A stretch of 8,350 bases of DNA from Pseudomonadota bacterium. GTDB taxonomy: Bacteria > Pseudomonadota > Gammaproteobacteria > Xanthomonadales > Rhodanobacteraceae. Under the pieces are notes generated by a model, which worked only from the letters and a program-made list of their open reading frames with translations, was not told the DNA's origin and searched no databases. Both the position numbers and the translations under genes were made by a program. Positions 1 through 6,587 of the stretch are shown piece by piece (the first letter of the stretch is position 1; the number at the start of each line of letters is the position of its first letter). The stretch lies in contig JAFEEK010000144.1 of assembly GCA_018241165.1 (NCBI GenBank), positions 1 through 8,350 of the forward strand. Reading direction: 5' to 3'.

Positions 1-811
1 AGGAGATTGCGTGGTGAGCGGTCGCGCTTGATTCGTGCAACAGGAATTTCAGCACGCGCGCATTGAATTCCTCGATCGCATCGAACGGCGTGCCGTGGCG
101 CGAGCCTTCGATCACCACGAATTCGGCATTCTGGAATCGCGCGGCCTCAGTGCGCTTTTCATCCAGTGGCGTGTAGTCGAACTCCGCGGCGAGGATCAGC
201 ACCGGACAGGCGATGGCGTGGATGCGCTCGAGCGCGCTCCAGCCGATCAGTGCGTGGATGCTGGCGAGATAGGCCTTTTTCGGATTCGCGCCGACCACGT
301 CGATCACGCGTTGGCGCTTGGGCGCCTGATCCTCGTGCGGGAAAAGGCGGTTGGCGATGAGTTTCGCGGTGCGGCGCAGTCCGAGCAAATGCACCAGCGC
401 AACTTGCATGCGCGCTTCCAGCCATTTGCACGGCGTGTCGGTGCGGTAGTTGGCGAGCGCGTTGCAGAGTACAAGTTTCGACACGCGATCCGGTTGCGAC
501 AACGCCATCTCCTGCGCAACTGCGCCGCCAAGCGAGAAGCCGAGGATGTTTGCCCGCTTCACGCCGCGCGCATCGAGCAACGCCCACAAATCTTGCGCGA
601 ATTGCGCGATCGAGTAAGGCCCCGGCGGTTTCGCGCTGCGTCCGGAACCGCGCAGGTCGGGCAGGATTAGGCTGAAGTGCCGGGCGAAATCCGCGTGCTG
701 GAATGCCCAGTCGTCGCCGCTCGAGCCCAGGCCGTGGATCAGCAGCAAGGGCGGGCCGCTGCCTTCGCATTCATAGTAAATTGACGCGCCGTTGACCTGG
801 GCTGCGGGCAT
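1..811 (-). CDS. alpha/beta-fold hydrolase (3' end beyond the left edge)
   Basis: 270 codons are open with no stop before the window edge, so the C-terminus is missing, probably only a short part. Seen in the translation: a beta-strand then the HGLGSSGDDW oxyanion motif (residues 26-35), PDLRGSGRS (51-59), the nucleophile elbow GFSLGG with Ser93, an acid candidate Asp212 in AAEFDYTP, and His239 in GSRHGTP. This is a complete Ser-Asp-His triad in the usual order. There is no signal peptide, so the enzyme is probably cytoplasmic. The family covers 3-oxoadipate enol-lactonases, esterases and related C-C or ester hydrolases, and nothing here fixes the substrate. Residues 120-190 would be the cap region that determines substrate. 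I chose the ATG at 811 because the VNGASIYYECEGSGP lead-in to the first strand is typical of the family. The Shine-Dalgarno is weak (GAGA about 5 nt upstream). Its start lies 9 bp from the divergent gene at 821. Confidence 0.9.
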   Translation of the reverse strand, partial: MPAAQVNGASIYYECEGSGPPLLLIHGLGSSGDDWAFQHADFARHFSLILPDLRGSGRSAKPPGPYSIAQFAQDLWALLDARGVKRANILGFSLGGAVAQEMALSQPDRVSKLVLCNALANYRTDTPCKWLEARMQVALVHLLGLRRTAKLIANRLFPHEDQAPKRQRVIDVVGANPKKAYLASIHALIGWSALERIHAIACPVLILAAEFDYTPLDEKRTEAARFQNAEFVVIEGSRHGTPFDAIEEFNARVLKFLLHESSATAHHAIS

Positions 812-820
812 ACTGGTCTC

Positions 821-1591
821 ATGAAAAATTTTCTCGGCGCAAAAAGTATAGCTGCGGCAGTGTTGGCGCTTGCCGGCGTGACGGTATCCGCGGCTGAAAC
901 CTGGACCGGCCATGCCACCTTGGCGGACGGCGGCGCGCCGGCCTATAGCGAAATCCATTACCTGCTCGGCGACGAACGCCTTGTCGTCTACACCTGCCCC
1001 GATGGCCGTCCCTTCGCGCGCAAGACGATTTCGGAAAACAGCAACGCGCAGGCGCCGGATTTTTCCATGCTGGATGCGCGCTGGGGCTATCGCGAAGGCG
1101 TGCGCGGCTCGGGCCCGTCGCGCGAGATTTTCGTGCAGCGCAAACCCGATCAGGCGGAAAAATCGGCTCCGCTCGACTTGCCAAAGGACGGTGTCGTCGA
1201 CGCCGGTTTCGATGCCTACGTGCACAAACACTGGGATGCGCTGGCGCGTGGCGACACGTTGCGCTTCGCATTCCTGGTACCGAGCAAGCGCATGTTCTAC
1301 GCGTTCGACCTGGCGATCGTGGGAAAGGAATCCGACGCGAAAACGTTGACGCTGCGACTTGCGCTCGGCGCGTGGTACGCATTCCTGGCGCCGCACATCG
1401 ACGTCACCTACGACCGCGCGACACAACGGCTGCTGCGCTTCGCCGGCATGTCGAACATCCGCGACGAAAGCCTGAAGAATCTCGACGTGCGCATCGAGTT
1501 TCCGCAGGCGCCGAGTCCGGCGACGCAGGAGCAGGTCGCCGCCGCGGGTGCAGAATCGTTGGTGAAATCCTGTGCCGGATCGGGCAAATAA
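821..1591 (+). CDS. exported protein of unknown function
   Basis: This is a 256-residue product I do not recognise. The N-terminus is a clear Sec signal peptide: basic MKNFLGAK, a hydrophobic stretch [13 protein letters not shown], and an Ala-rich cleavage site near residues 24-25 (VSA/AET). No Cys follows the cleavage site, so it is not a lipoprotein, and there is no further membrane segment, so it is probably periplasmic or secreted. The mature part has a [12 protein letters not shown] segment (57-68) and many aromatic and acidic residues. Only two Cys are visible (59 and 251), one near each end, which could form a disulfide. I see no catalytic motif. The ATG at 821 is preferred because it starts the signal peptide; the Shine-Dalgarno is poor. 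trmL starts 4 bp after its stop, suggesting one transcript. High confidence that it is a gene, none about function. Confidence 0.85.
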   Translation: MKNFLGAKSIAAAVLALAGVTVSAAETWTGHATLADGGAPAYSEIHYLLGDERLVVYTCPDGRPFARKTISENSNAQAPDFSMLDARWGYREGVRGSGPSREIFVQRKPDQAEKSAPLDLPKDGVVDAGFDAYVHKHWDALARGDTLRFAFLVPSKRMFYAFDLAIVGKESDAKTLTLRLALGAWYAFLAPHIDVTYDRATQRLLRFAGMSNIRDESLKNLDVRIEFPQAPSPATQEQVAAAGAESLVKSCAGSGK

Positions 1592-1595
1592 AACC

Positions 1596-2069
1596 ATGCT
1601 GCACGTCGTGCTGTACGAGCCGGAAATCCCGCCGAATACCGGCAATGTCATTCGCCTGTGTGCGAATTCGGGCGCACGCCTGCACCTGATCCGCCCGCTC
1701 GGTTTCGAACTGGATCACGCCAAGCTGCGCCGCGCCGGCCTGGACTACCACGAATTCGCCGACGTGGCCGTGCACGATTCACTCGACGCATTCCTGGCGG
1801 ATGTAAAACCAACGTGCCTGTTCGCCTTGTCCACGCGCGGGCGGAATTTGTATACGAATGTACAATTTGCCGGTAACGACGCCGTACTGTTCGGCCCGGA
1901 AACGCGGGGCCTGCCGCAGGACGTGCTCGACGCGCTGCCGCCCGAGCAGCGCCTGCGCCTGCCGATGCGCCCCGACAATCGGAGTCTGAATCTGTCCAAC
2001 GCGGTCGCCGTCGTCGTCTACGAAGCATGGCGACAAATGGGATTCGCCGGTTCGTCCAACCCCGATTGA
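1596..2069 (+). CDS. trmL: tRNA (cytidine/uridine-34 2'-O)-methyltransferase TrmL (SPOUT family)
   Basis: TrmL (YibK) transfers a methyl group from S-adenosylmethionine to the 2'-hydroxyl of the wobble nucleotide 34 in tRNA-Leu isoacceptors; it is cytoplasmic and works as a dimer. The 157-residue product has the family's usual length. All three SPOUT motifs are present: [15 protein letters not shown] (9-22), [10 protein letters not shown] (98-107), and [20 protein letters not shown] (125-144), which builds the trefoil knot and the AdoMet site. An in-frame GTG at 1572 would add eight residues and overlap the upstream gene; I prefer the ATG at 1596 because the family begins [22 protein letters not shown] stretch at 1577-1584 may serve as ribosome binding site, though its spacing is long. 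It is probably translated from the same message as the exported protein before it, with no evident functional link. Confidence 0.96.
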   Translation: MLHVVLYEPEIPPNTGNVIRLCANSGARLHLIRPLGFELDHAKLRRAGLDYHEFADVAVHDSLDAFLADVKPTCLFALSTRGRNLYTNVQFAGNDAVLFGPETRGLPQDVLDALPPEQRLRLPMRPDNRSLNLSNAVAVVVYEAWRQMGFAGSSNPD

Positions 2070-2104
2070 TGGCGCCACGCGCATCGACGGCGCATGACAC
2101 GGAT

Positions 2105-2132
2105 AAAAAAAAGAGCGCCCGAAGGCGCTCTT
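2105..2132 (-). terminator. Rho-independent terminator of the large protease gene
   Basis: Read on the minus strand there is a perfect 9-bp stem, AAGAGCGCC pairing with GGCGCTCTT, closed by a TTCG tetraloop. The T-run spans 2112 down to 2105 and partly overlaps the base of the stem. It lies about 30 nt beyond the protease stop codon. On the plus strand the same hairpin is followed by TTGTCCCC, a poor U-tract, so it would stop trmL transcripts less efficiently, although it sits between the two convergent genes. Confidence 0.9.
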
Positions 2133-2161
2133 GTCCCCAAGTCTCCCCAGCGGAGAGCGTT

Positions 2162-5100
2162 TTATTCGAATCCGTTCCTGAAGATGACGTCGGATATCTC
2201 GATGGCGATCGTCGGACTGCTGCTGCGCGACTGGGCGTCGGTGATCGTCACCGGCAGGCTGTACACGCCGGGGGTTGCATCATCGGCGATGGTGATCGCG
2301 AACGTGTAGATGCCATCGCCCGCGTACTGGTCGCCATGCGTGCCGTCATCGTAGAAAGCCTGCGATGCACTGCCACCGATCGCACTCAGGTCGACATTCA
2401 CGCCCACGCTCGTGCTCGCGGGATTGGTGCCTGCGGTCACGACCACGATCAGCGTCGAAGACGCGCCCTGCTTGACGACAGTCGGCAACGCCAGGCCAAC
2501 GCCGCTGAGCGCGCCTTGCGCCGGCACCGCCAGCGTAATCGTTGTGGCGCTCTGGCGACTTTGCGCGTCGGTGATCTGCACCGGCAGGACTTTCGCGCCC
2601 GGCGACGTCGCATTGGCGACAGTCGCCGCGAACGAGTACACGCCATCGCCTGCGGTCTCGTCGCCATGGCTGCCATCATCGTAAAACGTCTGCGTGGCGC
2701 TTCCGCCGATAGAACTCAGATCGGCGCTAACCGCAATGCCGGTGCTGGCCGGATTGGTTCCGGGCGTAACCGTGACCTTGAGCAGCGTCGTTTCGGTCAC
2801 GGCCACCGTTGCCGGCGTTGCCGCACCTGCGCCCGTCGGCGCAGTCGGCGTGGGCGCCGCCTGCACCGTGTAGGACGCCTGCGCATTGCCGTTGCGGCCT
2901 TGGGCGTCGGTCGCCTGCGCTGCGATGAGCTTGGTGCCCGGAGCGACATTGCCAATGGTCGTGGCGAAGGAGAACACGTTGTCGCCGGACGTAACGTCGC
3001 CGTGCGTGCCGTCATCGTAGAACGCCTGGGCGGTGCTTCCGCCAATTGCGCTCAAGTTCGCGCTCACGGCCAATCCCGTGCTTGCCGGTGCCGTGCCCGG
3101 AGTGACATTGACGGTCAACAGAACGCTGTCTGCGACCACGCCAGTTCCCGGCGCTGCCGCTGCCGTGGCCTGCAAGGTTCCGGTTGCGAGCGACGCGTCG
3201 ATGAAGCCGTAGCCATCGAGCACGCTGTAGCCCTTGCCGATGTTGTTGCGGATCACGCCGCTGAACGTGCCGCCGCCGGTGGTCGTGCCGCTGAAGGTCA
3301 TGCCATCGTTGATCACGACGCCGCTCGGGATCATCACGCCACCGCCGAACATGTCGGCGCTGTACTGGGTCGTGATCGTGCCCGGGCCGATGCTCGTACC
3401 GTTACCGGTTGCCGACGAATGCGCGACACCGCGACCGACCGTGAAGCGCACCACGCCGCCGTTGCCGAAATTGGCGTTCGGGAAGCCGATCGTCATGGTG
3501 TTGAACTGGCTGGACTGGTTTGCCGGAAGCGGGGTCAGATTGCTGAAGCCGGCGTAGGGTGAGGTGCTGGCCGGCGCAACCACATCCGCCGCGGTCAATC
3601 CGGTAAGCGGGCCGAGGGCGAACGCTCGCGTCGCCGGCAGGAACGTCATGCCCGGATAGTTGTTTTCAAAGTACGTGATCGTCGCTGGATTCGATCCCAC
3701 GTCGTTCTGCGGACCGTTGTTGCCGCCGGTGACGTTGCCGCCGGTTGCATTCGTGCCGCCGGGATTGAACACGATGCTGGCCAGCGAACCAGGGCCGGAG
3801 AAGAAGATCTGGAACGACGAAGTATCGTTGCCGCCGGTCTGGAATTGCGCTTCGTTGTCCGAGCTGATCGTCACGGTGACGTTGGCGCCATCCGACGAAA
3901 ACGCCGTTCCCGAAGCGTAATGGGGATCCAGATCGTGCGGGAACGCGCTGTTCTGCAGGATCTGCGTCATCTGCGTCGGCGTCACGCTGCCGGAACCACC
4001 GCGCGACTGCAGCACCAGGGCCGCGATGGCCGCGGCGTGTGGTGCAGCCGCGCTGGTGCCGGAGAAGTTCGGGTTGGTATCCAGATCGCTGGTGCTGTCA
4101 TTGGCGAAGAACGAGTTGTTGGCGGCATCCGCCGCCGCCACGCGCGGTTGCTGGCGCACTTCCGGCACCGGCAGGCGGTTGGAGTTCTTGTCGAAGTAGA
4201 TCGTGGCCGGGCCGGGCGAGGTGAAATATTCCGGAACGTTCGGCTTGAACACCGAATACGCCGCCGTACCATTGCAGCCGGCCGCAGTGGCATGGCCACC
4301 GGTGGTCACCGTGTTGTACTTGAAGTATTCCGCCGGACCGATGTTGGCAGCGCCATTGCCCGGGATCATCCAGCGCACGTGGGTGGGCAGTTGCGATTGC
4401 GGCTGCGTCGGCGTGTTGGCGCGCGCGATCACGAACTGGATCTGCTTGGACGCTCCGAAAGCGAACTGACCCAGCTCGATCGGGCGGTTGGTGGCGACGT
4501 TGTTGCTGGTCATCGACTGGCTGGCGATGTAAGCGCCGGTCGCGGCATTGAACACGAGCAGGTTCAGGTCGGTGGTGACGCCCGGCGAACCCGCGGCGGT
4601 GTTCACGGTGAACGTGAAATTGCCGGCCGTCGTCGAATAGCGATTGACGACGATCTTGTACTGGCCCGAAATCGGCGGGAAGAAATTGACGGTTTCGTCG
4701 GTTCCCGTATCCTGATTCAGGATCAGGTTCCCGCCGGCATCGTAGATGTTGATGATCGCGTCGAGGTCGCCGCTGGTGGCCTTTTCAGTGATGACATAGG
4801 CCTGCCCGGCCGTGAACGGCGGCAGCGGCGGCGTGCTCGTGCCATCGAACGTGGCGGACGGATTCGCAGTGGAGATCGTGCCGGTGGTCGAGTAAATGGG
4901 CGGCTGATCGGGGACCAGGTCACGCTGATCGTAGGGATCGTCCCATTGCATGGTCACGACCTGGGTGCTGCTGACGTTGACCAGCTGCGCGACGTCCTGC
5001 TGGCCGGGATTCGGATTGAAGTTGTGGAATCCGCCGGCATACAGGTTGGCCGGAACCGTGGCGAGGTTGATGTTGGTACCGACCAACGCGCTGTTCGTTG

Positions 5101-6217
5101 CGGCGGTGAGGCCGGCACCGTTCGGCACGATGCGCAATACCGATTCGTAACCGTTGATGCCGATGTCGTTGGCGGCGGACGAGAAATACGAAACACCGGC
5201 AGCGGCGACATCGTCGATGCCATTGCCAATGATGCCGTCCTGGTACCAGGGTTCGTCGTAATAGCCGACGTCGTCGGTGATTACATCGGCCTTGAAGCCC
5301 TGTTGCGTCGAGGGGCCGTAGGCGTATCCCGGCAATGCAGCCAGCGCGCGGATGTTGTTGGCGAATTCCACTTCGCCGGTGTTGGCGGTGGCGAAGCCAA
5401 GGCGCGCCTTCGGCGCCATCTTGTAGACGATCTCGGCCATGCCGCGGCCTTCATCGGTGCCGCCCGGATCATCCTGCAACACGACCACCGGCTGCGTGTT
5501 CCACGGATTGTTCGCCGCACCCGGAAGATCGAAATTGGTCACCGCCGTGCTTGCGTGCGGCGCGGCCGAACGCGTGTCGTAACTGTCGGACAGGATGCCG
5601 ACCGAGATGCCGGTGCCGTCGTAATTGACCGGCGCGCTCGGGTTATAGAGTTGGTTGATGCGATCCACGCGGTGCTGGATCACGCCCTGGTCGAAGGCGG
5701 TGCCGATCTTGAGCAAATGATCGCCGGACTGCACGCTGGGCATCTGCACCGGCAGATTCATCCGGCGCGTGTAGGGCTTGAGCGCGAGGAAAACCGCGCG
5801 CACGTCCCGGGTCGTCGCGATCGCGACGGCATCGTCGACGGAGACATACGCCTCGATCACGCCGGTGCCACGATAGGCCTTGTCGACGGCCTTGATCTCG
5901 AAGGTGGGGATGGCGCTTTGCAACGTGTGCGCAAGCGCATCCAGATTGCCGGCATGGCGCGGGACGATGTCCACCAGCACGCGCGCGCTGGCTTCGTCGG
6001 TGATCGCCAAGGTCGAGAAGTTCTGCGCTTCTTCCGTCGCATAGCCGCCGTAGATGGCGCGCTTGGGATCTTTTGCGACGATCGCGCGACTCTCGACGAG
6101 CTTGTCCAGGCCCGGACCCAGGTTCTGCGGAATCGGTGCGGCAGCCAGTGCCGCGGTTGCGAACAATGCCAACGCGGTCGCTGCAACGAGCCGACGTGAA
6201 CGGAATGCGAATGCCAT
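2162..6217 (-). CDS. secreted subtilisin/sedolisin-superfamily serine peptidase with PPC-like insert and three C-terminal beta domains
   Basis: A 1351-residue exported endopeptidase. Residues 1-27 form a Sec signal peptide (FRSRR then LVAATALALFATAALAAA), which is why I start at 6217 rather than the in-frame ATG at 6304. Residues about 30-190 look like a pro-region. The catalytic domain follows: VGILSDSYD (206-214, Asp211), DEGRGMAEI (255-263) with Glu256 where subtilisin has His, SSAANDIG (346-353, oxyanion Asn350), and FSGTSAAAPH (718-727) with nucleophile Ser722. The Glu/Asp/Ser pattern fits the group labelled S53-like in domain databases, usually annotated 'S8 family serine peptidase'. 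Between Asn350 and Ser722 lies a large insertion; residues about 455-542 (GDLDAIINIYDAGGNLI, SGQYKIVVNRY) resemble a pre-peptidase C-terminal (PPC) domain. Three tandem beta domains fill 1030-1341. The protein ends DVIFRNGFE. It has a single Cys (648). Natural substrates are unknown; an extracellular or surface location is inferred. Confidence 0.92.
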   Translation of the reverse strand: MAFAFRSRRLVAATALALFATAALAAAPIPQNLGPGLDKLVESRAIVAKDPKRAIYGGYATEEAQNFSTLAITDEASARVLVDIVPRHAGNLDALAHTLQSAIPTFEIKAVDKAYRGTGVIEAYVSVDDAVAIATTRDVRAVFLALKPYTRRMNLPVQMPSVQSGDHLLKIGTAFDQGVIQHRVDRINQLYNPSAPVNYDGTGISVGILSDSYDTRSAAPHASTAVTNFDLPGAANNPWNTQPVVVLQDDPGGTDEGRGMAEIVYKMAPKARLGFATANTGEVEFANNIRALAALPGYAYGPSTQQGFKADVITDDVGYYDEPWYQDGIIGNGIDDVAAAGVSYFSSAANDIGINGYESVLRIVPNGAGLTAATNSALVGTNINLATVPANLYAGGFHNFNPNPGQQDVAQLVNVSSTQVVTMQWDDPYDQRDLVPDQPPIYSTTGTISTANPSATFDGTSTPPLPPFTAGQAYVITEKATSGDLDAIINIYDAGGNLILNQDTGTDETVNFFPPISGQYKIVVNRYSTTAGNFTFTVNTAAGSPGVTTDLNLLVFNAATGAYIASQSMTSNNVATNRPIELGQFAFGASKQIQFVIARANTPTQPQSQLPTHVRWMIPGNGAANIGPAEYFKYNTVTTGGHATAAGCNGTAAYSVFKPNVPEYFTSPGPATIYFDKNSNRLPVPEVRQQPRVAAADAANNSFFANDSTSDLDTNPNFSGTSAAAPHAAAIAALVLQSRGGSGSVTPTQMTQILQNSAFPHDLDPHYASGTAFSSDGANVTVTISSDNEAQFQTGGNDTSSFQIFFSGPGSLASIVFNPGGTNATGGNVTGGNNGPQNDVGSNPATITYFENNYPGMTFLPATRAFALGPLTGLTAADVVAPASTSPYAGFSNLTPLPANQSSQFNTMTIGFPNANFGNGGVVRFTVGRGVAHSSATGNGTSIGPGTITTQYSADMFGGGVMIPSGVVINDGMTFSGTTTGGGTFSGVIRNNIGKGYSVLDGYGFIDASLATGTLQATAAAAPGTGVVADSVLLTVNVTPGTAPASTGLAVSANLSAIGGSTAQAFYDDGTHGDVTSGDNVFSFATTIGNVAPGTKLIAAQATDAQGRNGNAQASYTVQAAPTPTAPTGAGAATPATVAVTETTLLKVTVTPGTNPASTGIAVSADLSSIGGSATQTFYDDGSHGDETAGDGVYSFAATVANATSPGAKVLPVQITDAQSRQSATTITLAVPAQGALSGVGLALPTVVKQGASSTLIVVVTAGTNPASTSVGVNVDLSAIGGSASQAFYDDGTHGDQYAGDGIYTFAITIADDATPGVYSLPVTITDAQSRSSSPTIAIEISDVIFRNGFE
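2195..3130 (-). repeat. three tandem repeats encoding 'choice-of-anchor X'-like beta domains
   Basis: Three homologous units lie inside the large protease gene at 3130-2864, 2794-2525 and 2467-2195 (protein residues about 1030-1118, 1142-1231, 1251-1341), with a period of 110-112 residues. Each carries the same signature: GT.PASTG or GTNPASTS, a DLSxIGGSxxQxFYDDG segment, HGD...GD.xxxF, and TDAQ(S/G)R. The first unit is the most diverged. The pattern resembles the domain named choice-of-anchor X, typical of the C-terminal ends of secreted proteins; this name is from memory. Such domains usually serve adhesion, spacing or surface attachment. Confidence 0.85.
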
Positions 6218-6404
6218 GGAATAGTCCAATGAAAAAGTTTCGACGACTTTCGCGACCGGCGTCGGTGACGCTTCATCCCTTTGGCTGCAAAAGCTGCTGC
6301 GCAATGCTCGCGCGCCTCCCGAACGTCGTTCCCCGTGACGCAGCGGATTGCGCGCGGAACTCTAGGCAGCTTTGGGCCTTAACGTGAGTGTAAGGATTTT
6401 ATAA

Positions 6405-6425
6405 GGCGGCTTGACTCAATCCGCC
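6405..6425. promoter_or_regulatory. 21-bp palindrome, candidate operator
   Basis: The outer arms GGCGG and CCGCC flank TTGA-C-TCAA. Of the ten symmetric base pairs nine match, with one C/T mismatch, around a single central base. It lies about 190 bp upstream of the large protease start and 163 bp upstream of the S1E protease start, so a dimeric regulator bound here could affect either or both. No T-run follows on either strand, which argues against a terminator. I do not recognise the motif as belonging to a specific regulator. Confidence 0.5.
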
Positions 6426-6466
6426 GCCAGCCGGTAGCCGACGCCGGAGTCGGTGAGGATAAAGAA

Positions 6467-6495
6467 TTTATATTTTTTCTTTTTCATTCAATACT
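6467..6495 (+). promoter_or_regulatory. possible sigma-70 promoter for the S1E protease gene
   Basis: TTTATA at 6467-6472 (4 of 6 to TTGACA) and AATACT at 6490-6495 (4 of 6 to TATAAT) are 17 bp apart, in the most AT-rich stretch of the window and about 90 bp upstream of the start codon. Both boxes are weak and the block offers alternative hexamers such as TACGAT at 6497-6502, so this is only a tentative assignment. Confidence 0.3.
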
Positions 6496-6587
6496 TTACG
6501 ATGTTCTCGCGCGAATGATCGCAATACCGGAGTCGGCGAATGCTATCCGGCGACGAACCACCCGATGCTCACGTAGTAGGTGTTGAG

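Larger units (their letters stand above)
6218..6587. other. 370-bp intergenic region between divergent protease genes
   Basis: No convincing gene. It must hold the promoters of both the large protease (minus) and the S1E protease (plus). Visible are a 21-bp imperfect palindrome at 6405-6425 (listed separately), a TTATAAAATC stretch on the minus strand next to it that could be part of a -10 region but lacks a good -35, and a short inverted repeat CCGAC/GTCGG at 6438-6442/6449-6453. There is also a 10-bp direct repeat CCGGAGTCGG at 6444-6453 and 6527-6536, and a very AT-rich block at about 6460-6500. The in-frame ATGs at 6304 (minus) and 6540 (plus) lie inside this region and are probably not used. 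Confidence 0.7.

Noticed and set aside
35..770. 211-codon plus-strand and 203-codon minus-strand open frames overlapping the left-edge hydrolase
   Set aside because: Both are low-complexity Arg/Ala-rich translations in other frames of the gene at 1-811, which has a full hydrolase triad but lacks a stop inside the window.
1572..1595. GTG at 1572 as the start of trmL
   Set aside because: It would add eight residues absent from the family and overlap the upstream gene by 20 bases; the ATG at 1596 gives the usual N-terminus and length.
2027..3562. 511-codon plus-strand open frame running from trmL through the terminator into the protease 3' end
   Set aside because: It overlaps trmL, a strong terminator and the repeat-domain coding region, and its Arg/Ala/His-rich translation has the periodicity of the antisense repeats, not of a protein family.
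3845..6199. 784-codon open frame on the plus strand antisense to the large protease
   Set aside because: It is a shadow frame. Its translation is dominated by Arg, Gly, Asp and Val with no signal, domain or motif, while the minus strand carries a signal peptide, catalytic motifs and domain repeats. Long antisense frames are expected in GC-rich genes.
6218..6304. ATG at 6304 as the start of the large protease
   Set aside because: The 29 extra residues would put a polar segment before an otherwise ideal signal peptide starting at 6217.
6438..6536. Short inverted repeat and 10-bp direct repeat (CCGGAGTCGG) as part of a repeat array or CRISPR
   Set aside because: There are only two copies of a 10-mer 83 bp apart and one 5-bp stem, with no regular spacing; it may be chance or a minor regulatory element.
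6540..6587. ATG at 6540 as the start of the S1E protease
   Set aside because: The extra 16 residues are acidic and polar and precede a good signal peptide beginning at 6588.
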